Below, one piece after another: positions 1 through 7,974 of a stretch of DNA of 16,821 bases. The notes beneath the pieces are model-generated. The model had not been told where the DNA came from and searched no databases. It worked only from the letters and a program-made list of their open reading frames with translations. A program made the translations under genes and the position numbers. Origin of the DNA: Treponema sp. (lineage in GTDB: Bacteria > Spirochaetota > Spirochaetia > Treponematales > Treponemataceae); assembly GCA_016296205.1 (NCBI GenBank), contig JAEDJS010000040.1, forward strand, positions 1 through 16,821, written 5' to 3'. Position 1 is the first letter of the stretch, and each line of letters begins with the position of its first letter.

Positions 1-2100
1 GCGCTGGAAGACATTTCTGAAATTGAAGAAAAAGAAAAAATGATTAATTCAATAACCAGGTTAAACGGGAAAAATTGCCTGATAATGAATATTTACTGCG
101 AAACAAATTCCAACAAAATAATTTGTGCAAAAAAAATCAGAAAGATTCTCAAGGAAAGTGATTTTAATAAACTGCAGTCATTTATTCTTTTGGACCAGGG
201 AAAAGAAATTCAAAAATCAATAATAAAAATTCTCTGTTCATTTTTTGAATCAATAATATTTATTTCTATTTTAATCCCATGTTTTTTTAAATCAAAAAAA
301 TTGGCTATATCAGTTATTTTTACTCTTGTGGTGAGCTGTATATGGTCACTGGGAACTTTTGAATTGTTTGGAATTCAATTGAATCAAAAATCAATTTTAG
401 GTTTAACACTTTCCCTGGGATTAATTTCTGACACTTGCCTTCTAATTATAGAAAATTTTACCAGTTCCCATAATCCTTCTGTTTTTAAGTTGAAAAATAA
501 AAAAGATTTACCTGCAATAATTATTTCCCTCCTTACATCAATAATTTGTCTTTGTCCCTTAATATTTTTTAACAAGCTTATCCCAGGTTCAAAAGATCTT
601 GCATTAACAATTATTATCATGCTCTCCACATCTACAGTTATAAGCATGATTTTTTTACCAGATTTTTTAATTTTTTTAAAACCACTAAACAAAATCTCCA
701 GCTCAATTACTTTTCCGGATTTTAAATTTCTTCCCAGATTTATAAACAACAGGAAATTATTTTTTATTCTTCAGCCAGTTTCTATTTTACTGATTTTTAT
801 TATTCCTAAATCTTTAACAGATCAAAGAAAACAGAATTATGTTTTTTGCCAGGTTGAATTTGAATCAAATAAAAAAGCTTCATCCGTAGAAAAGGATATA
901 AAAAATTTCTGCGATAAAATTCTGGAGAGCCAAAAAGTTAAATTTATTCAAACTGAATGTTCCACAGGTCAATCATTAATTTATATTATTCCCAAAAAAC
1001 AAAAGTATATAAAAAATATCAAAGAGCAAATTCAGATAAACAAAGATTTAATTGTTAACGGAACAGTTTTTACAGAAGGTCTGTCTGAACAACTGCAGAA
1101 AAAAAACACCTCTTTTAAAATTGGAATTACCGGTTTGTCCCATAAAAAATGCAATTCACTAATAGCAGAAAAATGCAGAATTTTAGATAATAAAAATTGC
1201 AGAACAGTTTTAAATTTTAAAGATGGAGGTTCACAATTAGTTTTTACTCCAGACAGAGATTTAGCAATAAGAAATCAGTTCACATCTCAACAAATAGCAT
1301 CAACTGCCAGCTGGATATTATTTGGTCCTGTAGCAGCTAAATTTATAGAAGACGGAAAAGAAAAAGATATTAGAATCAAAGCAAAAAACAACAATGATAT
1401 AGCTTTGCAAAATCTAAAGGAGTATTATGTTCCTGCAGGGAATTCTCAAATTCCAATTTTTGAGTTAGGAAAAATTTCTATAGAAGAAAATCAGCTGGCT
1501 CTTTTGCGCTATAACTGCAAACCAGTATCATACATGACAGTAACAAAAACAGGAACAAATATTATTCAAAACATTAATAAAGTAAAAAAACAGTTAAAAA
1601 ATTCAACATTGCCGGAAGGATATAATTATTTATTTCCAGAAGAATTAAAAGAATCATGCAGACAATTTTTGATGCTGTATGCAACATTATTTCTTTCAAT
1701 TATTTTTATTTTTATTCTGACTGCAACTCTTACAGAAAAAATTCTAAACAGTCTGATTGCTGCAAGTATAATTTTTCCATCAATCTTTCTTCCGGTTTTC
1801 CTAAGATTTATTTTTAATTCTGGAATTGAATTTGGTGATTTTATTGGCTTAATTTTATTAAGTGGAATTACAGTAAACAATTCAATTTTTATTTTATCCA
1901 GCAATAATTACTGGGAAAAATTTAAAAGCATCACCACTTCCGCCTTAACAACTTTAGCCAGTTCCCTGCCGTTAATGTTCATCACAGGAGATGTTTTTAC
2001 AAACCGGTTTTCTTTTACAATGTTTTTTGGAATTTTAGGAAGCTGGTATGTTAGTTTATACCTGTTTCCAAAAGCAATAAAAAAACGCACTTCAAATTGA
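1..2100 (+). CDS. RND-family efflux permease, 5' end outside the window
   Basis: The reading frame is open from base 1, so the ATG at 40 is probably internal and the true start lies upstream; about 699 residues are visible. RND permeases are inner-membrane proton antiporters that export drugs, metals or lipids with a periplasmic adaptor and an outer-membrane channel. The visible part matches roughly the last two thirds of an AcrB-size protein: the end of the first porter region, a helix bundle (ATG-numbered residues ~60-260), a second periplasmic region of ~280 residues, and a final helix bundle from ~545. The TM4 motif reads GLISDTCLLIIEN, keeping one of the two proton-relay Asp (D131) with Thr at the other position; the TM10 motif GITVNNSIFIL has Asn where AcrB has Lys. 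The segment around FKSITTSALTTLASSLPL matches the conserved RLRP-TSL region. The gene is visibly more A+T-rich than the purine genes. No adaptor gene is visible. It ends nine bases from the purN stop. Confidence 0.85.
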   Translation, partial: ALEDISEIEEKEKMINSITRLNGKNCLIMNIYCETNSNKIICAKKIRKILKESDFNKLQSFILLDQGKEIQKSIIKILCSFFESIIFISILIPCFFKSKKLAISVIFTLVVSCIWSLGTFELFGIQLNQKSILGLTLSLGLISDTCLLIIENFTSSHNPSVFKLKNKKDLPAIIISLLTSIICLCPLIFFNKLIPGSKDLALTIIIMLSTSTVISMIFLPDFLIFLKPLNKISSSITFPDFKFLPRFINNRKLFFILQPVSILLIFIIPKSLTDQRKQNYVFCQVEFESNKKASSVEKDIKNFCDKILESQKVKFIQTECSTGQSLIYIIPKKQKYIKNIKEQIQINKDLIVNGTVFTEGLSEQLQKKNTSFKIGITGLSHKKCNSLIAEKCRILDNKNCRTVLNFKDGGSQLVFTPDRDLAIRNQFTSQQIASTASWILFGPVAAKFIEDGKEKDIRIKAKNNNDIALQNLKEYYVPAGNSQIPIFELGKISIEENQLALLRYNCKPVSYMTVTKTGTNIIQNINKVKKQLKNSTLPEGYNYLFPEELKESCRQFLMLYATLFLSIIFIFILTATLTEKILNSLIAASIIFPSIFLPVFLRFIFNSGIEFGDFIGLILLSGITVNNSIFILSSNNYWEKFKSITTSALTTLASSLPLMFITGDVFTNRFSFTMFFGILGSWYVSLYLFPKAIKKRTSN

Positions 2101-2109
2101 ATCACTATC

Positions 2110-2751
2110 CTAATTGCCAGACAATTGCTTTGCCAGCAGACAAGTGCCTTCAATCATTGCTTCGTGCTCAAGTGGAGCAATTCTTGCATAAAGAGAATCA
2201 GGAGTGTCATCTTCCAATACTGGAACTTTTTTCTGAACAAGAATTTTTCCAGTGTCGCAGCCTGCGTCAACCAAATGAACAGTACAACCACTTTCTTTTT
2301 CTTTTGCGGCAAGAACTGCTTCGTGAACATTATGCCCCCACATTCCAACTCCGCCAAATTTAGGGAGCAAAGCCGGATGAAGGTTTACAATTCGTCCGCT
2401 GTATTCAGAAATAATATCACCACCAAGAACAGTAAGGAACCCGGCAAGAATAATAGCCTCAACTCCATTTGCTTTGCAGAGTTCCAGAACTTTATTGCTT
2501 ACTGCAATTCTTTTTGTATCTCTGTCTGCAGTTTCTGCTTTTTCTTTTCCAAGAACACTGTAAACACTGGCAATTTCTGTTTTAATGCCGGCATTTGCTG
2601 CTCTTTCCAAAGCATAAGCATTTTTTGAGTTACTGATAACAAGACAAATATGATATGGACAGCGTTCATTCTTAGACTCAAAAGATTTTTCATAATCAAT
2701 TAAAGCCTGAAGATTTGTTCCGCCGCCACTTACTAAAACTGCAATATCCAT
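2110..2751 (-). CDS. purN: phosphoribosylglycinamide formyltransferase
   Basis: This cytoplasmic enzyme transfers a formyl group from 10-formyltetrahydrofolate to GAR in de novo purine synthesis. The 213-residue product has the usual length. It begins with the phosphate-binding motif VLVSGGGTNLQ (residues 5-15). The catalytic trio is present: Asn123 and His125 in RIVNLHPALLPK, and Asp166 in VDAGCDTGK, corresponding to E. coli Asn106, His108 and Asp144. The C-terminal KKVPVLEDDTPDSLYARI segment is also typical. It follows purM with a 13-base gap, so the two are surely cotranscribed. It converges on the RND gene with only nine bases between stop codons, so there is no room for a separate terminator there. 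Confidence 0.96.
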   Translation of the reverse strand: MDIAVLVSGGGTNLQALIDYEKSFESKNERCPYHICLVISNSKNAYALERAANAGIKTEIASVYSVLGKEKAETADRDTKRIAVSNKVLELCKANGVEAIILAGFLTVLGGDIISEYSGRIVNLHPALLPKFGGVGMWGHNVHEAVLAAKEKESGCTVHLVDAGCDTGKILVQKKVPVLEDDTPDSLYARIAPLEHEAMIEGTCLLAKQLSGN

Positions 2752-2764
2752 TTTATACCCGGAA

Positions 2765-3874
2765 TTAGTCTACAAAAATTGTAAGGTCTTTAGAACCTTT
2801 GCCTTCACCTTCAATTTTCTTGTCTGTTGTTCCAACGTAACCAATTTCATATGCAACCATATCTTTGATTCCGTCTTTGTGATATTTCTTTGCATTTTTG
2901 TTGAACATTTTAATGATTTCCGGAGCATCTTTTTTGCTTACTGCCAAAACAAATCCAATACCCATGTTGAATGTTCCAAACATATTGTTCTTATCTGCAC
3001 CACGGCGAACAAGTTCATCAAAAATTTCTGGCATTTCCCAGCTGTTCTTTTTTATAACACTTGTAAAGCGCTTTTTACCATCTTTTGGAAGTGGATACAT
3101 ACGTGGAAGGTTTTCATAGAAACCACCGCCAGTAACATGAGTCATACCATGAACACTTGAACGATATTTTTTAAGAACTTCCATAACTGGTTTTACATAA
3201 ATACGTGTTGGAGTAAGAAGAACTTCACCGATTTTGCAGCTCTTTCCTTCAATTGTTACTTTGTCGTTAAAATTTTTTACAAGCTTACGGATTAAAGAAT
3301 AACCGTTAGAATGTGGCCCTGTTGAAGAAAGACCAATAAGAACATCACCTTCCTTCATTTTTTTGCCGTCAATCATTTCTGTTTTTTCACCAACGCCAAC
3401 GCCAAAACCAGCAAGATCATATTTTCCATCATCATAGAAACCAGGCATTTCTGCAGTTTCACCACCAAGCAATGCACATCCAGTTTCAAGACAACCGTCA
3501 GTAACACCTTTAACAAGTTCACCTGCAATTTTGCTGTCCAATTTTCCACAGGCAATATAATCAAGGAAGAAATTAGTCTGAACACCGCTGCAAAGAATGT
3601 CATTTACACTCATAGCAACACAGTCAATTCCAACTGTATCATACTTTTTCATCTGGAAAGCGATATCCAGTTTTGTACCTACACCGTCTGTTCCGCTGAC
3701 CATTACAGGGTTCTTCATTCCTTTTGGGATTGCAAACATACCGTTAAAAGATCCAAGATCTGTAAGCTGACCAGGAATGCGGGCACGTTTTGCCTGTTCC
3801 TTATAACGGTCTACTGCCTTGTAGCCTTCATTAACGTCAACACCTGCTTTTTTGTAGTCAATTTTTGGTTTCAT
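2765..3874 (-). CDS. purM: phosphoribosylformylglycinamidine cyclo-ligase (AIR synthetase)
   Basis: This enzyme makes aminoimidazole ribotide (AIR) from FGAM and ATP, the step just before PurE. Family motifs in order, in a 369-residue numbering: GTDGVGTK (61-68), DCVAMSVND (84-92), GGETAEMPGFY (137-147), LIGLSSTGPHSNGYSL, MTHVTGGG followed by ENLPRM, and FNMGIGFVLAV near the C-terminus. I place the start at 3874 (MKPKIDY), not at the ATG four codons upstream. A clear Shine-Dalgarno GGGAGAA sits just ahead of the inner ATG and is made by the outer codons MGEI. At 369 residues it is slightly longer than E. coli PurM (~345). It is preceded by a structured leader (3875-4036) and followed closely by purN. 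Confidence 0.96.
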   Translation of the reverse strand: MKPKIDYKKAGVDVNEGYKAVDRYKEQAKRARIPGQLTDLGSFNGMFAIPKGMKNPVMVSGTDGVGTKLDIAFQMKKYDTVGIDCVAMSVNDILCSGVQTNFFLDYIACGKLDSKIAGELVKGVTDGCLETGCALLGGETAEMPGFYDDGKYDLAGFGVGVGEKTEMIDGKKMKEGDVLIGLSSTGPHSNGYSLIRKLVKNFNDKVTIEGKSCKIGEVLLTPTRIYVKPVMEVLKKYRSSVHGMTHVTGGGFYENLPRMYPLPKDGKKRFTSVIKKNSWEMPEIFDELVRRGADKNNMFGTFNMGIGFVLAVSKKDAPEIIKMFNKNAKKYHKDGIKDMVAYEIGYVGTTDKKIEGEGKGSKDLTIFVD

Positions 3875-3888
3875 AATTTCTCCCATAA

Positions 3889-3967
3889 AAAGTCAAGAAG
3901 ATTGTTCATACAATCGATTGACTTTATTAATAAGATAAAGCCGCGCTATTTTAGCGGTTTTATCTTA
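3889..3967 (-). promoter_or_regulatory. purM leader with two hairpins
   Basis: Read on the minus strand, the leader first forms a 14-pair stem (3931-3967, one G-T wobble, nine-base loop containing TAAAATAGC). It then forms a second hairpin (3889-3925): AAAGTCAA pairs with TTGACTTT, and inside it GATTGT pairs with ACAATC around a four-base loop. The second hairpin runs into five T residues just before the purM Shine-Dalgarno. A competing six-pair helix (CTTTAT, 3935-3940, with ATAAAG, 3922-3927) would use the 3' arm of hairpin 1 and the 5' arm of hairpin 2, so the folds are mutually exclusive. I do not recognise a purine riboswitch core. Regulatory function is inferred from geometry alone. Confidence 0.45.
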
Positions 3968-3984
3968 CACTCCTTTGTTTATAT

Positions 3985-4013
3985 ATAATAACAAATTTTT
4001 CTGGTTTGTTGAA
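3985..4013 (-). promoter_or_regulatory. candidate purM promoter
   Basis: On the minus strand TTCAAC (4008-4013) is followed after 17 bases by TATTAT (3985-3990), which carries an extended TGt just upstream. The -35 match is weak. Transcription would start near 3978, just ahead of an AAAGGAG and the first leader hairpin. It would let purM-purN be expressed apart from the M16-purE genes upstream. Confidence 0.35.
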
Positions 4014-4036
4014 GTATGTTTTTAAAAGTTGACTGA

Positions 4037-4537
4037 TTATAAATCAACTCCCAAACCACCATTTTCTTTTGCATTTTCTGCCAGCTGTTTTCTGAATGCA
4101 ACAAGTTTTGCCTTAAGCTCAGGATATTTAACTGCAAGAATTTCCACTGCAAGATAAGCTGCATTCTTTGCATTATTAATTCCAACACTTGCTACAGGAA
4201 TCTGAGGAGGCATCTGAACAACACTCAAAAGAGCATCCATTCCACCAAGACCGTTAGAAACTCCAGGAGTAACACATTCAAGAGGAACGCCAATTACAGG
4301 AAGAACTGTGGCACCGGCAATAACACCAGGAAGAGCGGCACTAAGACCAGCCCCAGCAATAATTACTTCACAACCGTCTGCTTCTACCTGTTTAATTGTC
4401 TGGTGAAGAAGTTCACTGGCTCTGTGAGCACTTAATACATAAGCTTTGTAAGAAACATCATATTCTTTAAGAACTGATGCTGCCTTTTTCATTGTTTCTG
4501 TGTCTGATTTAGATCCGAAAAAAATTGCAACTTTCAT
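4037..4537 (-). CDS. purE: PurE, class I-type N5-CAIR mutase
   Basis: PurE acts on the carboxylated AIR intermediate of purine synthesis. The 166-residue product has the class I signatures GSKSD (8-12), SAHR (36-39, catalytic His38) and AGAG (61-64), not the SAHK and AGRS of class II AIR carboxylases. Two things are odd. The loop usually written AAHLPG reads SAALPG here (residues 66-71), so the conserved His is missing. There is also an insertion of about six residues near 90-96 (TPGVSNG) before the conserved MDALLSVVQMP segment. Class I enzymes depend on PurK, and no purK is in the window. The gene lies 35 bases after the second M16 gene and 162 bases before purM. Its ribosome-binding site (AGGTAG, ~11 bases ahead) is weak. 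Identity as PurE is firm; the class is inferred from motifs. Confidence 0.92.
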   Translation of the reverse strand: MKVAIFFGSKSDTETMKKAASVLKEYDVSYKAYVLSAHRASELLHQTIKQVEADGCEVIIAGAGLSAALPGVIAGATVLPVIGVPLECVTPGVSNGLGGMDALLSVVQMPPQIPVASVGINNAKNAAYLAVEILAVKYPELKAKLVAFRKQLAENAKENGGLGVDL

Positions 4538-4572
4538 AACTGTATTCTACCTAATTAAAGTTTTAAATTCTA

Positions 4573-5958
4573 CTACTTCCAGTATTTTTTACATTCATCT
4601 GCTTTTTCTGGACTAGCAACTGCAAAATATTCAAACTCATCTGACTGCTTCCCCCAGTATTTTCTAAAAACATCCAGAACCTGTTCACCAGTTACCATGG
4701 ACACACTTTCTGTAAGTTCCAGAAGCTTTTCCGGATCACCAAACCGCAGCAAACTTGAACAGGCATACCCCGCTCTTCCACTATTCGTGCTTATTCCTTC
4801 ATATGTTCCAGTAAAAAATTTATTCTTATAACTTTCAACACAATCCTGAATGGAGGCAAAAGAAAAATCCCCTTCCAGAGTTTTTGAAATGATAAATTTA
4901 TTTTCCATCATAAGTTCAGTTGCTTCATTAATATAGGAATTCATGTTTTGAATATCACTTCCCTTAAAAATGTAAGTGAATCCAAGACCAGTATCACCAC
5001 TGGTAGTAAAACAACTTGGAGTATAACAGGCACCATATTTTTCCCTCACCACATTATAAAGCTGACTACTGTACATGTCTGCGGCAATTTTTGAAGCCAT
5101 ATAATCCTTGTGATTCTGATTACACATTGGATAAACCTTAAGCAGATAAGAAGTCATAAAGGAATTTGAATTTTCCTGCATCTCACTGGAATTAGTAAAA
5201 TTACATTTTTGACTAATAAAATTCTCGTCCCTTCCAAAGTAAGCACTCGATGCAGATTTTTTTATTGATCCAAGCTTTGATTCCAGCAGTTTCTTTAATT
5301 TTGATTTTTTTAAATTTCCCACCACCACAACACTTATATTCTGAGGATCCATCACAAAAGAATGATAAAGCTTTAAATTTTCAACTGTAATATTCAAAAG
5401 TGAATTATCATCGGGGGTTGTTTGAGTTTCAAGAAGATTTCCTTTGTATAATTTGGAGCGCATATTTTTAAAAAGCTGAGCTTCTTCACTCCTGGAATTT
5501 TTTTGAATCTTATTCTGATAAAGTTGAATCAACTGGTCAAATCCCTGCTTACTATACGAAGGATTCAAAAAACCTTCCGTTAAAATATCAAGGGACTGTT
5601 CAAAATAACTGTCAACAAAACTTGTATAAATATAGCTGCCATAACTGCCTGTTGAATAATCAAAAACTGAACTGGTTTTATAGTTGAATGTCATAATTGA
5701 TTTTTTATCATACTTTACACTTGAATCACACATCATATAAAACAAAGCATCTTCCAGGCCACTAAACTCAGGTCCATAATTTTTAACACCGCCTTTTACA
5801 ACAATATTAACAGTTCCAGTTCTTGATGACTGATTTTTATAATTGTAAATTTTTATTCCATTTGAAAGAGAAAAAGATTCCGGTGATTCTGCTGCACAGA
5901 TTCCGCAAAAAAGAATTCCAGCAATCACCAGGTATTTAAATTTTCTGCTTAAACTCAT
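4573..5958 (-). CDS. secreted M16-family peptidase-like protein lacking the zinc site
   Basis: This 461-residue protein begins with a signal peptide: basic MSLSRKFK, a hydrophobic stretch to ~residue 21, and a plausible signal-peptidase I site after CAA. A lipoprotein reading is possible but the lipobox is poor. The fold is M16-like: N-terminal SLSNGIKIY, an IVVKGGV strand, and a VVVVGNL strand near the middle typical of M16 domain boundaries. Where M16 peptidases have GLxHxxEHM it reads GLEDALFYM (68-76), so both His and the Glu are replaced and it cannot bind zinc in the usual way. It starts one base after the stop of the active M16 gene, and its Shine-Dalgarno GGGAG lies within that gene's last codons, so the two are translationally coupled. 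Its likely role is the non-catalytic partner of an M16 heterodimer, as in mitochondrial processing peptidase; that role is inference. Confidence 0.85.
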   Translation of the reverse strand: MSLSRKFKYLVIAGILFCGICAAESPESFSLSNGIKIYNYKNQSSRTGTVNIVVKGGVKNYGPEFSGLEDALFYMMCDSSVKYDKKSIMTFNYKTSSVFDYSTGSYGSYIYTSFVDSYFEQSLDILTEGFLNPSYSKQGFDQLIQLYQNKIQKNSRSEEAQLFKNMRSKLYKGNLLETQTTPDDNSLLNITVENLKLYHSFVMDPQNISVVVVGNLKKSKLKKLLESKLGSIKKSASSAYFGRDENFISQKCNFTNSSEMQENSNSFMTSYLLKVYPMCNQNHKDYMASKIAADMYSSQLYNVVREKYGACYTPSCFTTSGDTGLGFTYIFKGSDIQNMNSYINEATELMMENKFIISKTLEGDFSFASIQDCVESYKNKFFTGTYEGISTNSGRAGYACSSLLRFGDPEKLLELTESVSMVTGEQVLDVFRKYWGKQSDEFEYFAVASPEKADECKKYWK

Positions 5959-5959
5959 T

Positions 5960-7420
5960 TTATTTCTCCCACCAGATTATTTTTTCGTCAAGTACATTTT
6001 TAAAACCATTTGATTCAAACCCGGATTTAAAAAGCTCATATACTTTTGGATTAACAAGAACTACAGTAAGACAATTATTATCAAAATATTTTCCGGCAAA
6101 TTTCTGAACGTCACTTACATTTACTTTTTCTACATTGTCTGCATAATTCAAATAATAATCACTTCCTCCAGTAATCCAGAAAAAACGGGCACTTGTTAGA
6201 AAAGATTTCACATTGTCTGTCTGCCAGATATTGTCTGTTTCCAGGGAACGCTTTGTCTGCAAAAATTCATCCTCAGTAAAATACATATTATTCTGCTTAA
6301 TTTCCTGAATTGTTCTGCTTCTGGTAAAACTATAAAATCTTTTAACAAGTCCCGGCAAATCAACAAATGGCCCCACTGTAACTGCTCCAAGATTCATTAA
6401 TGCACACTCACCACTTGATGGATAACTGAACCACAAATAATTTTCTGATGGAATATTAAAATTTTCGTTTTCAATATAATCTCTGCAGAAATTTCCCTCA
6501 GGGTTTCTAAGCATTGAACAGACTGCATCAATTGAATAAGAACTTTGAGCATCAAATTTAAGATCAACACCCCGCCAGTAAATTTCGATTTCTGCCATCT
6601 GCTCAGAAATTTTTGAATAAGGCATTACATAAAATTCATCCTGCGCCAGAGGATTAATATTCATCTGGTTTTGAACAGCTATATCTTTGCCCCTCTTCCA
6701 GTCCCCATAATATTTTTTTACCAGCTTGATTACTTGTTTTTTGGAAACATCACCGCCAATAAAAAGAGCCGCATTATTTGGAACGTAAAATTCCTGCTGC
6801 ATAAGTTTTAACTGCTCCACAGTACAATTACGGATTACTTCCGGACTTCCACCAGGATTGCGCTTAAATTCATTTCCGGGGAAAAATTTTGTGTTCAGAA
6901 AATTCATAAACAGATGACCTTCATCTTTCTTCTCTGTTTCAATTTCATTAAGAACAACTTTTTTCTGATTTTCCAATTCTTCCGGATTAAGCAAAGGTTC
7001 CCGAATGGCCCTACTCCAGAATTCAAGCCCTTTTTCTAACTGCCCCACTGGAACTGTAAAAAAATAATTAACCCATTCAACATTTGTAGTTCCATTGTAA
7101 TTATCAACTCCCATATCATTTATGGCTTTTGTAACTGCACTGGAATTTTCATACAATGAATTGCCCTGAAACATCATATGTTCATACAAATGAAAAAGTC
7201 CTGCATTCTCTGGATTCTGTCTTACAGCACCGGCCTTAACAGCGATTTCGATATAAACAAGAGGCGCATTATGATTTTCCATTACAAAAACTTCCAGTCC
7301 ATTTTCCAGAACCGAATGACTAAAACCTTTAACTTTATTTTTTGCAGCCCCCAAAAATGAAACACTGAATATGGCTGCCAGACAAATTATATTTTTTATT
7401 TTCATTACATTAAACTTCAT
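5960..7420 (-). CDS. secreted M16-family zinc metallopeptidase
   Basis: The 486-residue product has an N-terminal signal peptide (basic start, hydrophobic IICLAAIFSVSFLGAA to ~residue 26) and an M16 catalytic domain. The inverted zinc motif HLYEH is at 77-81, preceded by NAGLF and followed by MMFQG. The third zinc ligand is probably Glu159 in VVLNEIETEK, about 78 residues downstream as expected. The NNAALFIGGDV strand (~200) and a complete second half are present. M16 peptidases degrade or process peptides; this one should act in the periplasm or at the outer membrane. The start is supported by AAGGAAG just upstream and a good promoter at 7439-7467. It is first in the unit, followed at once by its inactive partner and then the pur genes. 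Confidence 0.93.
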   Translation of the reverse strand: MKFNVMKIKNIICLAAIFSVSFLGAAKNKVKGFSHSVLENGLEVFVMENHNAPLVYIEIAVKAGAVRQNPENAGLFHLYEHMMFQGNSLYENSSAVTKAINDMGVDNYNGTTNVEWVNYFFTVPVGQLEKGLEFWSRAIREPLLNPEELENQKKVVLNEIETEKKDEGHLFMNFLNTKFFPGNEFKRNPGGSPEVIRNCTVEQLKLMQQEFYVPNNAALFIGGDVSKKQVIKLVKKYYGDWKRGKDIAVQNQMNINPLAQDEFYVMPYSKISEQMAEIEIYWRGVDLKFDAQSSYSIDAVCSMLRNPEGNFCRDYIENENFNIPSENYLWFSYPSSGECALMNLGAVTVGPFVDLPGLVKRFYSFTRSRTIQEIKQNNMYFTEDEFLQTKRSLETDNIWQTDNVKSFLTSARFFWITGGSDYYLNYADNVEKVNVSDVQKFAGKYFDNNCLTVVLVNPKVYELFKSGFESNGFKNVLDEKIIWWEK

Positions 7421-7438
7421 AAGACTTCCTTAATTCAA

Positions 7439-7467
7439 ATTATCTACTTTTACAAAATATTTTTCAA
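7439..7467 (-). promoter_or_regulatory. promoter of the M16-pur unit
   Basis: On the minus strand TTGAAA (7462-7467) and GATAAT (7439-7444) are separated by exactly 17 bases, each one mismatch from the sigma-70 consensus. The start of transcription would lie about 12 bases ahead of the ATG at 7420, leaving room for AAGGAAG. It begins right after the terminator of the upstream gene. Confidence 0.7.
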
Positions 7468-7470
7468 GGC

Positions 7471-7504
7471 AAAAAAAAATCCCCCGGAGAAAAACACCAG
7501 GGGA
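7471..7504 (-). terminator. Rho-independent terminator of the 81-residue gene
   Basis: On the minus strand an eight-pair stem (TCCCCTGG with CCGGGGGA, one wobble) with a nine-base loop is followed by nine consecutive T. It starts 20 bases after the stop of the upstream gene and separates it from the M16-pur unit. Confidence 0.88.
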
Positions 7505-7523
7505 ATCAATAAAAAGATTCAAA

Positions 7524-7769
7524 TTAATTTGATTCTTTAAAACTTACTGATGTATAAATTTTAGCATCTGCAGCTGGTTTATTAAAAAGGCTCAGACGTT
7601 TTGCAGAAATAATTTTCCAGTATTCATCTCCAGAGAAAGAAACAAAGTTACCAACCTTGATTTTTCCTTCTGTTAATGCCCGTTTTGGAACTTCTGCCCA
7701 GATAACAACATTTTCGTTGTTACGTTTAATTTCAAATTTAACCATTCGTGCTTCTTTTCTTGTGCTCAT
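7524..7769 (-). CDS. small basic protein of unknown function
   Basis: This 81-residue protein belongs to no family I recognise. It is soluble, with a basic N-terminus (MSTRKEARMVKFEIKR) and alternating charged and hydrophobic stretches that suggest a small beta-rich fold (VVIWAEVP, KVGNFVSF, YWKIISAKR). There is no signal peptide or membrane segment and no Cys or His that might bind metal. The start is well supported: AAAGGAG six bases upstream, and a promoter with TATAAT further up. A strong terminator follows, so it is a single-gene unit, divergent from purA. The clean expression signals argue it is real. An RNA- or protein-binding role is possible, but nothing in the sequence establishes one. 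Confidence 0.72.
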   Translation of the reverse strand: MSTRKEARMVKFEIKRNNENVVIWAEVPKRALTEGKIKVGNFVSFSGDEYWKIISAKRLSLFNKPAADAKIYTSVSFKESN

Positions 7770-7818
7770 AGTTGTCTCCTTTGCGGTTAATTATTCTAAA
7801 CTTTTTTCTATATTTTAG

Positions 7819-7827
7819 ATTATATCA
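7819..7827 (-). promoter_or_regulatory. extended -10 promoter of the 81-residue gene
   Basis: On the minus strand TGaTATAAT, a perfect -10 hexamer with the extended TG, lies about 50 bases before the start codon. The -35 region (CTGCAA at 17 bases) is poor, as is usual for extended -10 promoters. The rest of 7770-8068, a 299-base stretch without genes, holds this promoter, the purA promoter and purA's leader; I see no other gene in it. Confidence 0.6.
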
Positions 7828-7945
7828 CAGTTTCTATAAATTTGCAGATTTTTTTAATTTTTTCTATAAAATATCACTTTTCCCAGGCAAAAATTGAACA
7901 ATTATATAGAAAAGAAACAATTTTTATGCAAAATCTTTCAAAACA

Positions 7946-7974
7946 TTGTATATTTTTCTAAAACTTGTTATACT
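7946..7974 (+). promoter_or_regulatory. purA promoter
   Basis: TTGTAT (7946-7951), a 17-base spacer, then TATACT (7969-7974) preceded by an extended TGt. The message would start near 7981 with an ~88-base leader ending in AAGAGGT ahead of the purA ATG. A perfect seven-base inverted repeat (ACTTGCG 7975-7981, CGCAAGT 7999-8005) spans the expected start and could be an operator. Confidence 0.6.

Noticed and set aside
2125..2628. Plus-strand open frames opposite purN and purM
   Set aside because: They are shadows of well-identified minus-strand genes, with low-complexity products and no ribosome-binding sites.
3875..3886. ATG four codons upstream of the chosen purM start
   Set aside because: Those codons form the GGGAGAA ribosome-binding site for the inner ATG.
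3875..4036. Known purine riboswitch ahead of purM
   Set aside because: I looked for the conserved three-way-junction core and do not see it; only unassigned hairpins are supportable.
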